Origin: UBA969 sp041694635
GTDB lineage: Bacteria; Planctomycetota; Planctomycetia; Gemmatales; Gemmataceae
DNA: 64,000 bases
NCBI GenBank assembly: GCA_041694635.1
Contig: JBDNHI010000133.1
Coordinates: 163,482 to 227,481 of the forward strand
Direction: 5' to 3'
This document shows, in pieces, positions 52,373 through 62,800 of this stretch. The position numbers were made by a program, and so were the translations under genes. How positions within the stretch are numbered: position 1 is the stretch's first letter; each line of letters starts with the position of its first letter. Below the pieces are notes generated by a model. The model made no database searches, had not been told where the DNA came from, and worked only from the letters and a program-made list of their open reading frames with translations.

Positions 52373-52411
52373 GTTATTATTCCTTGTTATTATTCCTTGT
52401 TATTATTCCTT
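52373..52411 (-). repeat. Three perfect 13-bp repeats carrying Shine-Dalgarno sites
   Basis: On the minus strand, AAGGAATAATAAC occurs three times in a row without mismatch, ending one base before the esterase ATG. The last AAGGA is at ideal spacing (9 bases), so the repeats multiply the ribosome-binding site. Slippage at such a repeat could change translation strength. Confidence 0.9.
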
Positions 52412-52472
52412 TCGTGGAATTATTCGAAAGCGCTTAAAAGACGAAAAACCAAACTTTTAAGAAGTTTAAAAT

Positions 52473-53459
52473 TTATTTCCCCCCATACCAAATACCTCGG
52501 TGCCAGTAATGATTTCGCAACTTATGGATTAACAAATCTGGTAAAGGCGGAAGATCTGAAACCTTAGCATTGGCTTCCGCTTGGTTCATATTTCGGATAC
52601 CAGGGATAACGGTGCTAACTGCTGGGTGTGCTAAAACAAAACGCAAAGCAACATCAGGCAAAGTATACGAACCGTTAGGCAAAAGTTTAGATACTTCATC
52701 ATTAATGCGTTCAACTCGTTCAACGGTTCTATCTAATCGGTCGCCTTGAAAAAAGAAATTACGAAAATCATCATTAGGGAAAGTTTGCCCTTTCGAATAC
52801 TTACCAGTCAGGGAACCTTCGTCGAATGCTACCCGAATGATGACCCCCACATTATGTTCTAGAGCCGCAGGAAGAAGTTCAGCTACGGGTTCTTGCTCGA
52901 ATATATTATAAATTACTTGAATAACATCGAGGTATCCTTTGCGAATAAGTTCGATTAAAGAATTCTGATCCTGTTCCGGAGTTGAGATTCCAATATGGCG
53001 AATTTTCCCTTCACTTTGCATTTTTTTCAGAGTGTCTAAAGGCTTGGGGTCGCGGTTCCAAGCTCTAGTCCAAGTGTGAAGTTGTAAAAGATCAATGCAA
53101 TCTACGCCAAGATTTTTCCTTCGCTCATCGATATTGGCCCTAAGATAAGTTTCAGGGTACCTATCTTCAGATTTACAATAAGGAGAGGGTGGCCATTTCC
53201 CATCGACAGGGGGAGTTTTCGTTGCGACATAAACAGGCTTATCCCAAGACTTTAAAACTTCGCCAATTACTTTTTCACTTTTTCCGTTGCCATAAACTGC
53301 AGCGGTATCAATAAAATTAACGCCAAGTTCTAAAGCTTTTTTAAGAGCGTTTACAGAATCATCATTAGATTGAAGGCCCCAACCTCCCCCTATGGCCCAA
53401 GCTCCAAACCCAATTTCCGAAACTTCAACACCAGTTCGACCAAGAATGCGATATTTCAA
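52473..53459 (-). CDS. Aldo/keto reductase
   Basis: 328 residues from a TTG start with AGGAG 8 bases upstream; the family begins exactly there (MKYRILGRTG). NADPH-dependent oxidoreductase with the catalytic tetrad visible: Asp in FIDTAAVYGNGKSE, Tyr in the same segment, Lys in VYVATKT, His in LLQLHTW. The cofactor region is VIPGIRNMNQAEANA near the C terminus. Substrate unknown; planctomycetes carry many such reductases. It follows the Ser/Thr kinase gene by about 20 bases. Confidence 0.93.
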   Translation of the reverse strand: MKYRILGRTGVEVSEIGFGAWAIGGGWGLQSNDDSVNALKKALELGVNFIDTAAVYGNGKSEKVIGEVLKSWDKPVYVATKTPPVDGKWPPSPYCKSEDRYPETYLRANIDERRKNLGVDCIDLLQLHTWTRAWNRDPKPLDTLKKMQSEGKIRHIGISTPEQDQNSLIELIRKGYLDVIQVIYNIFEQEPVAELLPAALEHNVGVIIRVAFDEGSLTGKYSKGQTFPNDDFRNFFFQGDRLDRTVERVERINDEVSKLLPNGSYTLPDVALRFVLAHPAVSTVIPGIRNMNQAEANAKVSDLPPLPDLLIHKLRNHYWHRGIWYGGK

Positions 53460-53480
53460 ACGAAAGACTCCTGTATCTTA

Positions 53481-56219
53481 TTATTCTATTGTTTGAAGAA
53501 AAGTAACCAAGGTAGGTGATTTTCCAAAAACTGTATCAGATTTTATTTCTAATGAGCGGTTGCTTTTTTTATTATCATCAAACAAAGTTTTAAGTGCATT
53601 AAGTGCTTTATTTGCATAAAAGTCAGATTTTGACATATTGTTTTTTTCGAAAAGTTGAGACCTCATAGCGTAAACTTTTGCAAGGTTAAATTGATCGTTC
53701 TGAACTTCACCATATGTTTTCTCAAGAAACTGTTCTGTATCTATAAATATTTGCAAATCAGGATCTGATTTTTTTAACCATTCTAACATACACTTGTGGG
53801 TGCGAGCATCTCCCTGACCCCTAATAAAGCGTACCGCTTTATCAGCGATGATTACCGGTTCATAAAGTTCAAATATTGCTCGGTTTAAATCGATTTCAAT
53901 CTGCTTAACTTCCGTACTGTGTGAATCTAAATTTATTGATGTTTCAAGAGCTAACCTTTTTAATCGGACTAAAGACATAGCAGTTAAATTATTTGCAAGA
54001 TCATATTTAAAATCGTGAATATTTGGATTCTGCTTGGCGAGAAACTCTCGAATAATTCCGCTAGTTAAATAATATTCTTCAGCAGTGCTAAGCAAGTTAT
54101 TTTGTAAATGCATAGAACCAAAGTTGGCGAAACTTCTGCCCAACTGAAATAGGCCTTCAGTTTGTTCATTATCTAATGTAACCGCTGGAAACCGATGTCC
54201 TATACTCGTATTGTTCCCAAGACGATTCCAGAAAGGTTCGATGTTTTTTATTGATGAGATATTTTTTCGCAGTTGATGAGAAGCCCAATAATCTTTGTCA
54301 GCATTATAAAAATCATTTTTTTCTAGAAAAGTGTCTCCTCTATATCCAAAGCCTCGAGCTAATTCTCTATGTCGGTTAATGTTTTCTGGTTGGTTTTTTA
54401 GTCGATTTGTTAACAAGCTGATTGAATGATTATGATTTTTAAGCGATAAATTAATGTTCGTATATGCGTAATAAATTCCTAAAAAATGATATGTTAAAGC
54501 TAATTGCTCATCTGAGTCGTACGAGGTTGAACCTTTATCAGAAATTTCTTTTTCAAAAGATTCAAATATCACTAAAGCTTTATTAAGGTTTTCAAGTGAA
54601 GCATTTTTTTCGCCTAATTCAAATTGTACTTCACCCAAAATACGATAAGCTTTGCCTATAAAATATTGGCAATTTGATTTATCAGGGTGGCTTTTATCTA
54701 CCCGGTTGCAGAGCATAATTACATTTTCAAGAACTTTTGTGCTATCGTGTTTATTACCTTTGCGAATCATCAAATCGCTTAAGCTAAAATGGGCAATTGC
54801 CAACTTAATCGGATCAGGTATTTTTTCGGTATTAAAGTCTTCTACTAATTTAGCGTAGTATTTTTGCAGAATATTGTGTAGCGGTTCAAGGTTACTTGTT
54901 CTTGCTAGTGGACCATCAACATTTAATAATTCTAGTATTGTGTTTAAAGTAGTAAGGGAAGATTCGTGCAATTTTTCTTTTAAACGAAGAGTTTCTGTTT
55001 CGTTTTGAATTTTATAATTCATCTGCATTTGTTTATATGAAAAAATGCTTAAAAATACAAATGCCCCTGTTAGAATACAAAAACTTACAAAGCTTAAGGT
55101 TTTTACAGGGTTTTTTCTTGCCCAGCGAGTTACCTGAGTTATTGGCCCGGGCAACCGGGCTTTGGTTGGCTTGTTATCTAGCCATCGCTGCAAATCTTCT
55201 GCTAATTCTTTTGCACTTTGGTACCGATTTATTGGAGACTTTTCAAGGCATTTTAAACAGATAGCACTCAAACTGTTTGGCAATTTACTTACTAATTTAA
55301 ACGGTGGTATAGGGTCGTTTTCTATAATCTGTTTAAGGATAGCTGATATTGTTGGGCCAGTAAAAGGCGGCTTTCCTGTCAGCATTTCATATAAAATCGC
55401 ACCAAGTCCGTAAATATCTACCGCAGTCGTAAGATTCCTGTCACCGCTTGCTTGTTCAGGTGCCATATAAGATGGCGTTCCAACAATTATTCCAAAACTT
55501 GTAATGTTCTGGTTATCAGAATTTGTCTCAAGGTTTTTTCCTAACCCAAAATCGGTGATCTTGATTTGAAATCGGTCATCAAGCGGTTTATCTAAATAGT
55601 GGTCATCACCTGCTATCAAGATGTTTCCTGGTTTTAAGTCGCGATGAATAATTGAAGTTTGTTTTATCCCTGAAGAAGTTTTCCCACCATGGGCGTGATC
55701 CATAGCTTTTGATAATCGTAGTGCAATTGAAGCAGCGATTTTTGATGGAAGCGTTTTATCTTTAAGCAAGTCAGAAAGATTTTTTCCTTCTACTAGTTCG
55801 AGAATGAGTACGGGCCCCAGAACTGAATCTTGACAAGTATGGTAAATTTTAATGATGTCTGGGTGAGAAAGATTTGCCACGGTCGAACCTTCACTGCGAA
55901 ATCTGCTTAAAATATCACTTTCAGTATCAAAACGGTATTTGTCATTTAAAACTTTGACTGCAACATCTCTTTTAAGCTCAATATCAAAAGCCTTGTAAAC
56001 ATTGCACATTCCCCCTCTACCAATCAAACCACGAATCTCAAAACGATTGTCAATTAAATATGGAGAATTCGAATTAGTGAATTTATTTTTAATCAAGATA
56101 GATTCCCCAAAGATGGTGTTTTCTTTGGGTTCAATTAAACCTGTAGGGTCAGGCCTTAGGTGGTCAGAGGTTATTTTACCAATATCAATTTCTTTGGTTG
56201 CAGAAAGAATTTCATCCAT
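53481..56219 (-). CDS. Membrane-anchored Ser/Thr protein kinase with TPR-like C-terminal half
   Basis: 912 residues. Kinase domain about 60-350: glycine loop GLIGRGGMCNVYK, Lys89 in VAVKV, catalytic HRDLKPGN (192-199), DFGLGK (223-228), GTPSYMAPEQA (248-258). A single membrane segment at about 374-393 (LSFVSFCILTGAFVFLSIF) follows, then about 500 helical residues with repeating text like LEELNKALVIFESF and AEEYYLTSGIIREF, consistent with tetratricopeptide repeats facing the periplasm. It is of the PknB-like planctomycete type. AGGGG precedes the ATG. Targets are unknown. The aldo/keto reductase gene follows closely. Confidence 0.92.
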   Translation of the reverse strand: MDEILSATKEIDIGKITSDHLRPDPTGLIEPKENTIFGESILIKNKFTNSNSPYLIDNRFEIRGLIGRGGMCNVYKAFDIELKRDVAVKVLNDKYRFDTESDILSRFRSEGSTVANLSHPDIIKIYHTCQDSVLGPVLILELVEGKNLSDLLKDKTLPSKIAASIALRLSKAMDHAHGGKTSSGIKQTSIIHRDLKPGNILIAGDDHYLDKPLDDRFQIKITDFGLGKNLETNSDNQNITSFGIIVGTPSYMAPEQASGDRNLTTAVDIYGLGAILYEMLTGKPPFTGPTISAILKQIIENDPIPPFKLVSKLPNSLSAICLKCLEKSPINRYQSAKELAEDLQRWLDNKPTKARLPGPITQVTRWARKNPVKTLSFVSFCILTGAFVFLSIFSYKQMQMNYKIQNETETLRLKEKLHESSLTTLNTILELLNVDGPLARTSNLEPLHNILQKYYAKLVEDFNTEKIPDPIKLAIAHFSLSDLMIRKGNKHDSTKVLENVIMLCNRVDKSHPDKSNCQYFIGKAYRILGEVQFELGEKNASLENLNKALVIFESFEKEISDKGSTSYDSDEQLALTYHFLGIYYAYTNINLSLKNHNHSISLLTNRLKNQPENINRHRELARGFGYRGDTFLEKNDFYNADKDYWASHQLRKNISSIKNIEPFWNRLGNNTSIGHRFPAVTLDNEQTEGLFQLGRSFANFGSMHLQNNLLSTAEEYYLTSGIIREFLAKQNPNIHDFKYDLANNLTAMSLVRLKRLALETSINLDSHSTEVKQIEIDLNRAIFELYEPVIIADKAVRFIRGQGDARTHKCMLEWLKKSDPDLQIFIDTEQFLEKTYGEVQNDQFNLAKVYAMRSQLFEKNNMSKSDFYANKALNALKTLFDDNKKSNRSLEIKSDTVFGKSPTLVTFLQTIE

Positions 56220-56434
56220 AAATACCCCTATAAAATTTTAGCTTAAAACTGAATAAAAAACAAAGAAAACTATGCAATTAATTTAAGAATAAGTTCATTT
56301 ATTTTAGTTTAACTTTTAATATTTATCTGATTTTATTTCAATTTGAAACAAATTGTTTTATGATACATATGTTGATTTATCTAAAATCATTGCATTATTT
56401 TTACTGTTTAATGTATTCCTATGGGAGGCCTTTT

Positions 56435-57628
56435 ATGAAGTTCAAGATGTTGCCTTTAGCTTGCTTGGTAATTGCATTACCGCTTTTTGCCCAAGATAGC
56501 ACCACGAAAAAAAGCCAGACTAAACCACTTACCCCGATTAATGCTAAACAAGTTAATCCCAAACAAGTTAATGTGGAACAAACTGAAGGCCAAAAGAAAC
56601 TAGCATCAATTCGAGCTAAATTTACAGAAATGCAGGAAGAGATAATAAAGGAATATAAGGAAGCAAAACCTGAAGATCAGCAAAAGTTGATTCCTAAAAT
56701 CCAAGAAAAACTTAGTAAAATGCCTCGAGAAGATTTCGCTAAGCAGGCAATCGCCTTATCAAAAACTCTCGAAACCGCAGACCAGGCTAGTTTTGATTCC
56801 CTAGCTTTTGCTTTAAGCCTTGTTGCCCGAGGTAATTTTAAAGAGCTAAATAAAGAAGCTGTAGATTTATTAATCGAAAAGCATACTAAAAATGCAAAGT
56901 TTGCAACGGTACTTACTTTTATAGGTAGTTCCCCCGAGGGTATTTCTAAACTCGAAAAAATCGCTGCAAAATCTGATGATCGTAATGTCGCTGCTATTGC
57001 TTGGTTTACCGTTGCAACCAAACTACAAGAACAAGCATCTGATCTTGAAGCAAATGCAAAACAAGCTGAAGAACTTAATAAAAAAACCGAAATCATTTAC
57101 GAGAAATTAATGAAAGATTTCGCTGATGTTCCTATGGGCAGAAAAACGGTAGGCGAAACGATTAAAGCTTCCCTCTTCGAATTGCAAAACCTTTCTGTAG
57201 GTAAACTTGCACCCGAAGTGTTATGTTTAAATATTGCAGGCGACAAACAAGATAAACTATCAAATTATAAAGGCAAGGTTGTGGTTCTAGATATCTGGGC
57301 AACTTGGTGTGGGCCTTGTAGGGCTATGATTCCTCACGAACGCGAAATGAATGAAAGGCTCAAAGATAAACCTTTTACGATTATTTCGATTTCCGGCGAT
57401 GAAACCAAGGAAGCACTCACCGTGTTTCTTGAAAAAGAAAAGATGCCTTGGACCCATTGGTTTGCAGAACGCAAGGGCATTTTACAAGATTGGAACATTA
57501 GGTTTTATCCCACCCTTTATATTCTTGACCATAAAGGTGTGATTCGTGCTAAAGGACTTCGGGGCGAAGAACTCGAAAAGAAAGTGAACGAGTTAGTTGT
57601 AGAAGCTGAAAAAGATAAAAAAAGCTAA
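56435..57628 (+). CDS. Secreted TlpA-like thioredoxin-fold protein
   Basis: 397 residues from the ATG at 56435, which has GGGAGG just upstream; a longer frame from 56360 adds a poor leader. Signal peptide MLPLACLVIALPLFAQ. A helical Lys/Glu-rich region of about 230 residues leads to a TlpA/AhpC-TSA domain with the redox motif WATWCGPCRAM (Cys292 and Cys295) and cis-Pro text IRFYPTLYILDHKG. Such proteins reduce periplasmic disulfides. The leader GGGAGGCCTT is shared with the small lipoprotein gene at 59648. A strong terminator follows. Confidence 0.9.
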   Translation: MKFKMLPLACLVIALPLFAQDSTTKKSQTKPLTPINAKQVNPKQVNVEQTEGQKKLASIRAKFTEMQEEIIKEYKEAKPEDQQKLIPKIQEKLSKMPREDFAKQAIALSKTLETADQASFDSLAFALSLVARGNFKELNKEAVDLLIEKHTKNAKFATVLTFIGSSPEGISKLEKIAAKSDDRNVAAIAWFTVATKLQEQASDLEANAKQAEELNKKTEIIYEKLMKDFADVPMGRKTVGETIKASLFELQNLSVGKLAPEVLCLNIAGDKQDKLSNYKGKVVVLDIWATWCGPCRAMIPHEREMNERLKDKPFTIISISGDETKEALTVFLEKEKMPWTHWFAERKGILQDWNIRFYPTLYILDHKGVIRAKGLRGEELEKKVNELVVEAEKDKKS

Positions 57629-57647
57629 AACACTTCATTCATTTAAA

Positions 57648-57690
57648 TAAAAAGAATGCATTTTGTTTAACAAGATGCATTCTTTTTTGT
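57648..57690 (+). terminator. Rho-independent terminator after the thioredoxin-like gene
   Basis: AAAAAGAATGCA pairs with TGCATTCTTTTTT over a 15-base loop, about 20 bases after the stop. The flanking A and T runs let it act on both strands. Confidence 0.88.
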
Positions 57691-57778
57691 TTAATAATAA
57701 AAACTTTTTATCAAACAGATGTAATCTTTCTACGCTGAAGTGATTGATCTATTAGGTTTTAAATTTTGTGACTTAAGG

Positions 57779-58294
57779 TTATTTAGGTGCAGAATCTTTT
57801 TTACCTTCGGGCGTTTTTTTCTTGGCTCGATAATCCCAAGGCGCTATCGGAGTTTGTTCATCGGCCCAAAGCCCTTTTTTCTCTTTTAATGCTAATTTTT
57901 CCAGCTTTGAATATCGTTCTTCATCGTTGTATTTGCTGAAGTGCCAGGCCCAACCTTCTTCCACCATTTTTAAATTAATTTCTGTTTGCTCTAGAATCAT
58001 ATATCCAATTATTCTTCCATACATATCATCGCCAGTTTGTTTAATGGTCACTGTTTTATCTAAAACTAAAGAAGATAATATCTCTTTGGCTTTTGATCCA
58101 AAATTTTGGCTTGGTTCAGGTGCATCGATTCCTTCTAGCCTGATAACTAAAGTTTTTTCTTCCGCTTTAAGTTCAACAGAATCGCCATCCAACACTTTTG
58201 TTACCTTGCCCGTAAATTCTTTGATAACCTTGGGCGGCACAGCCAATATTGTTAAACTGCAAATAGCAAAAACTGACAAAGTGATTAAGCGCAT
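57779..58294 (-). CDS. Secreted thermonuclease-family (SNase-like) protein
   Basis: About 171 residues from the ATG at 58294, which has AGAGG upstream; the longer frame from 58327 adds 11 residues before a good signal peptide (LITLSVFAICSLTILA). The core matches staphylococcal nuclease: VTKVLDGDSVEL, IRLEGIDAPEPSQNFG (catalytic Arg and calcium Asp), and GDDMYGRIIGYMIL (second catalytic Arg), ending EKKGLWADEQTPIAPWDYR. It probably degrades DNA or RNA outside the cytoplasm. The tail is Lys-rich. Confidence 0.92.
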   Translation of the reverse strand: MRLITLSVFAICSLTILAVPPKVIKEFTGKVTKVLDGDSVELKAEEKTLVIRLEGIDAPEPSQNFGSKAKEILSSLVLDKTVTIKQTGDDMYGRIIGYMILEQTEINLKMVEEGWAWHFSKYNDEERYSKLEKLALKEKKGLWADEQTPIAPWDYRAKKKTPEGKKDSAPK

Positions 58295-58538
58295 ATTTAC
58301 CTCTTTACCAAAGTTTGAATATTTCAAATTTACATAATAACTGATACTTCATCATTTTTTACACGATAAAGTTTACTATTGTTACATTTGAATTATAAAA
58401 TAATTGAACAAGTCAGTAAAACGAACTATGGCTTATTTAAGAACTAATTATTTATAGTGGTTCTATTTTTTAAAAATTATGGGGTAGAGACTATAAACTA
58501 ATAACCATCATCAAAAGAAAGCAAAGGTTTTAGATTAC

Positions 58539-59219
58539 TTATTTGTTTTTCAGGAGCAATTCTTTGTTTTTATCCCAGTCTTTTACAAGATTACCAGAGT
58601 AAAGTTTGATATCTCTAAATGATGCGATTTCGCCTGAAACTGTAAACCCAAAATTAGCTTTTTCTTTATCGATTGCAGGATGTGTTCCAAATGCTGTAAC
58701 CTTTCCATCGAGCGTAGCAAGGATATCAGGGCCACGAAGTTCTACCACCATAGAATGCCATTCCCCAGTTTTAATGGGCGTTTCTTGGTTCTGAAGATTA
58801 ATAGCTTTATCGCCTGCTTTTTTATCTTGGTTATCTTTGATTACGGAAAACCCATTGGGTTTGACAGCAACCCTACAAATATGACCTTTGGTTCCATTAA
58901 AGCTAAGGCTGATTGATTTGGCCCCTTCCAGTTTAAAATTAAACTTAACTACACAATCAGAAAAGGTGATGGTATGCCTTGCAGCGGCCCCATGCATATC
59001 TTCTTTTAATTCAGCAACTTTAATTCCATCACCTGAGTGTTCCCATTTTCCTTTGGCAACTTTCCATTGATCATTGAACCCAGTTTTAAGCTCATCAGAG
59101 AAAATAAGCTTTACTGGGGTAACCATTTTAGTAATAACTTCAGGGGCAGAATCTGCTGCGAAACTGTAAGAGATAAGCATAAACAAAGTTACAGTCAAAA
59201 CATTTATTGCAATACGCAT
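58539..59219 (-). CDS. Secreted LamG/DUF1080-like protein
   Basis: 226 residues with a signal peptide (VLTVTLFMLISYSFA). The mature part is a beta-sandwich pattern: FNDQWKVAKGKWEHSGDGIKVAE, VVKFNFKLEGAKSISLSFNG, GEWHSMVVELRGPDILATLDGKVTAFG, SGEIASFRDIKLYSG, typical of concanavalin-like domains related to DUF1080 (3-keto-disaccharide hydrolase family) in planctomycetes. Catalytic residues are not obvious, so it may only bind sugars. GGGGTGA precedes the ATG. It lies between a nuclease gene and a small lipoprotein gene. Confidence 0.8.
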   Translation of the reverse strand: MRIAINVLTVTLFMLISYSFAADSAPEVITKMVTPVKLIFSDELKTGFNDQWKVAKGKWEHSGDGIKVAELKEDMHGAAARHTITFSDCVVKFNFKLEGAKSISLSFNGTKGHICRVAVKPNGFSVIKDNQDKKAGDKAINLQNQETPIKTGEWHSMVVELRGPDILATLDGKVTAFGTHPAIDKEKANFGFTVSGEIASFRDIKLYSGNLVKDWDKNKELLLKNK

Positions 59220-59258
59220 AATTCACCCCTGAAGTAAAAAAAACAAAAAGAAAACTGT

Positions 59259-59648
59259 TTAGGCATCCGTCTTCTTTTTCTTTGCTTTGGTGATCTTAAC
59301 GCTTTCAACTGAATTCTTTGAACTGGTAATAATTACATCTTTTCCTGCGGTAAGTTCTGAAAATTTAGCAGGTGAAGTGGTTGCATCTTTTTTCTTTCCT
59401 GAAACAGTTTCGATTTTCGTGGATTCAGAAATTGTAAAAGTCTTTTCTTCTGGTGTTGCAGTTGGTGCTGCGGTATCGCCCTTCTTAACTTTTGCTACAA
59501 CTTTTACGGTGATGCTGCCAGTTTCCTTACCAGAATCTTGTTGAACTTTAGAAATAGTTCCATTAATTGGTTTATCCTTGGCAGCTTCTGCTGAGCAAGA
59601 TATTAATAGTAAAGTTGCCAAAGCAGTGAAAACAGTATAACTCTTCAT
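59259..59648 (-). CDS. Small lipoprotein or secreted Lys/Thr-rich protein
   Basis: 129 residues from the ATG at 59648 (GGGAGGCC upstream; a longer frame from 59687 is less likely). Signal with lipobox-like LLLISCSAEA. The mature part has TISKVQQDSGKETGSITVKVVAKVKKG and FTISESTKIETVSGKKKD, suggesting a small beta-barrel, and a Lys-rich end. No named family was recognised; similar small proteins are frequent in Gemmata-like genomes. Confidence 0.72.
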   Translation of the reverse strand: MKSYTVFTALATLLLISCSAEAAKDKPINGTISKVQQDSGKETGSITVKVVAKVKKGDTAAPTATPEEKTFTISESTKIETVSGKKKDATTSPAKFSELTAGKDVIITSSKNSVESVKITKAKKKKTDA

Positions 59649-59810
59649 AAGGCCTCCCGTAGTGAAACAGAAATAGTTTGTAGTCATTAAATACTAACCC
59701 TAATCATTCTGTAAGGTTTCGTAAGATTAGGAAAGAAATTATAACAAATAAAAAAGGAATGCCAAAACTCTTAAGATTTGACATTCCTTATTTAAAATCT
59801 TAGAAGAAAC

Positions 59811-62800
59811 TTATTTAAGAGTCGCCAAAAAAGCAATAATATCTAAGAATTCGACTGGGGAAATAGTCCCCGCAAGTCCTTCGGGCATACTACTTTGCTT
59901 TAAGGTTTTTCTTTCTTCGATATCAGCAACTTTGATGGTGCGTTTTAATTTACCATCGAAGAGGATAACTTCGTCTTTGTTTTCGCTTACAAGAAGGCCG
60001 GTAACAATTTTGCCACTGGATGTACTTATTAAGGTTGAAAGGTATTTTTTATCAACATCGGCGTTAGGGTCGATAATCGACTCAACGAGTTTATATCGAG
60101 TAAGCCTAGTCCCAACTTTCATCATATCTGGACCGAAATCTTGGCCTTCATCGTAAACTTTATGGCAAGCAATACAACCTCTACGGAAAACTATTTTACC
60201 GTTTTCTGGATCGCCACCCTTCATATCTGCAAGGGTCTGCATTGCTTTATTGCGTTGCTCTTGTGGAGCCTGTTCGCTGCCAAGAAGGATTTTAAGGTAG
60301 GGCAAAAGTTGCGCACCTTTTTTATCAAGAGAGATTACATTATCTAAAATCTTCTTTCCTGACGCATCGTCTTTTGCTAATTCACCTTTAATATAGCTTG
60401 CTCGCCAACCGTCAAGGTTTGCGCCTAAAGCAGCTTCACCGGTGTACTGGGTGTAATTATCTGCTTGGTATTTTCGAAGTGAATCTAAAACAGCCTTTGC
60501 TGAGTCCGAAGTTGCAAAATAACTTAAGCCCCGAAGTGCTTCAGTTCTAGTTCTTGGATTTTTATCCTGAGAAGCATTCTTTAATAAATCGAAAGCTCCG
60601 GGTAAATAATCTCGCTCATCTGCAACAATACGACTTGCTGCTGCTCTTGCATCTGCTGTTTTACATTCCAAAACTTGTTTTGCAAGTTCCGCATCCACCG
60701 CGTGGAAACTTTGTTGTATCCAAAGCGCTTCACAGCAATAACGGTCGTAATCTTTATTGGCTTTATCAAGCTTAGTAACCCATTCTTTGACTATGGGAAG
60801 AGCTTCTTCTCTGGGTCGGGATTGGATTTCATTTCGAACGCGTGACCGTGTGCGCCATTCATATTCCCCAAGTTGGGTAAGAAGTTCTGGCATAGTTTTA
60901 CCAAATTGGGTAACAGGTTTAAGCAGTGGTTTATCTTTATAAACAAGCCTGTAAATTCTGCCGTGCACATGATCGCGGTTGGGGTCACGCTGGCTGTATT
61001 GCATATGGCCGATAAGAGGGTTGGCCCAATCCCCGAACCAAAGAGCGCCATCTGGCCCAATTTGTGGGTCAACGGGTCGAAAATGCTTGTCGGTGCTTTT
61101 AATCAGGTCGAAGGCGGTCTTGGCATCTTTAGGGTCGTGTCGAACTCGTTCGCCTTTATACCCACCCCCATCATCTGAAAATGTCCAGCGGGGTAAGCCA
61201 TTCATATTAATCACACAAGCGTAAATAAATTGCCCCTGCACATTATCAGGAAATTGCTTGCTGACAAGAAATTCGCTGCCTACCACAGGTCGCATTCCTT
61301 CGGTTGGGAAAACTGGGTTGATACCCTTACGGCCTTGATACTGCTGGCCTGAAAGAGGGGTATCCCAATGTTGGTTTGCCCCAGTACCATCGCCACAAAA
61401 TCCCTGACTCCATTCATTAAAAACATAACACCACGGGTTGCCATACCCTGGGGTTACATAATGACTAATTTTCCAAGTTCGAGGATCAAGAACATAACAA
61501 CCAGAAGACCCAAAGTTTCGGAAAGGCCCCCAAGGAGTTTCAACCGTGGTACTCATTGCCACACCCTCCATCATATGAAGGCGCCCGCCGTGACTGGCTT
61601 CAAATGCCCCAACAGTATGATGGGTATCTTCAGTAGCCCAGCCATCTAAAACATGAACAACAACATCGGCTTTGTCATCGCCATCGGTGTCTTTAAGCCA
61701 AATAATGCGAGGTTGGTCAACGACAAGCACGCCGCCGTTGAAAAATTGAAATCCCGTAGGGCAGTGAAGTTTGTCGTAAAAGACTGTGCTTTTATCTGCT
61801 TTGCCATCGCCATCGGTGTCTTCAAGAATGATAAGTTTATCAGAGGGTTTGGGGTCGCCCGGTTTCCATTGAGGGTAACTAGGCATAGTAGAAACCCAAA
61901 GTCGACCCTTGCTATCAAAGCTCATCTGAACAGGTTTAGCAATTTCTGGGAAGTTTGTTTCATCTGCAAAAAGCTTGATTTCAAAGCCGGGTGGAACCGT
62001 GCAGGTTTTGATAAGATCATCAGGAGGCAAGATTTTTGGTCCCCCTTCCGTATTCTCACTTTTCTTCACCATACCAAAACGGGATTCAGGTGTAAAAACA
62101 TCTCCAGTTTTTGAATCATCTGGCTTTTCTGCAACCTTATTGCCCTGGGCAATATCCCATACAATGCGATCTCTTACCGCTGCCATATTTCTGATTTTTA
62201 TATATTCGCGTGGAAAGGTTTCCGTGTCGTAGGTTCTACGGCCTCCATATACATACCAGCCATTTAACATTCGGTAATCTTGCAAATGAATCCAAGATTT
62301 ATCGTTCACCGCTTTGCGCAGTTTTTCAAGCATTAATTCGTTGCTAAGCGCAGGGTTGGTACTGCCAAATAATCCCGTATCTAGTGCTAATGCTATAACC
62401 TTGTCTCCAGCTTCGTTTGCGTGACATCCATTGATGGTGAACTGCATTCCTTTTTTTTCTTCAAAGGCTTTTGCAGTTGGAGTGAAAAGATCAACGAACG
62501 CAAGTTTTAGATTGGTTGCAACAGTTTTAGCAGCATCTGCATAAAGTTTAAGATTGATATTTTCTTTTTCGCCTTCGGGTAAAAGCAAATCACCATTCAT
62601 TTCAAATGCGATGGGTGAAACAATAATAAATCGTGGTGTGCTGCCAGCATCATCGCGAGGATATTTTTTGCTGTAATCATCCAGCATTTTTTCGTAATCA
62701 GTTTTGAACTTTGCAATTCCACTTGGCCCTGCAAACGATTCATTAAACCCAAAGAAACAGAGGATTGTATCGGGATTGAAAGCGAACAAGGGGTCGTCAA

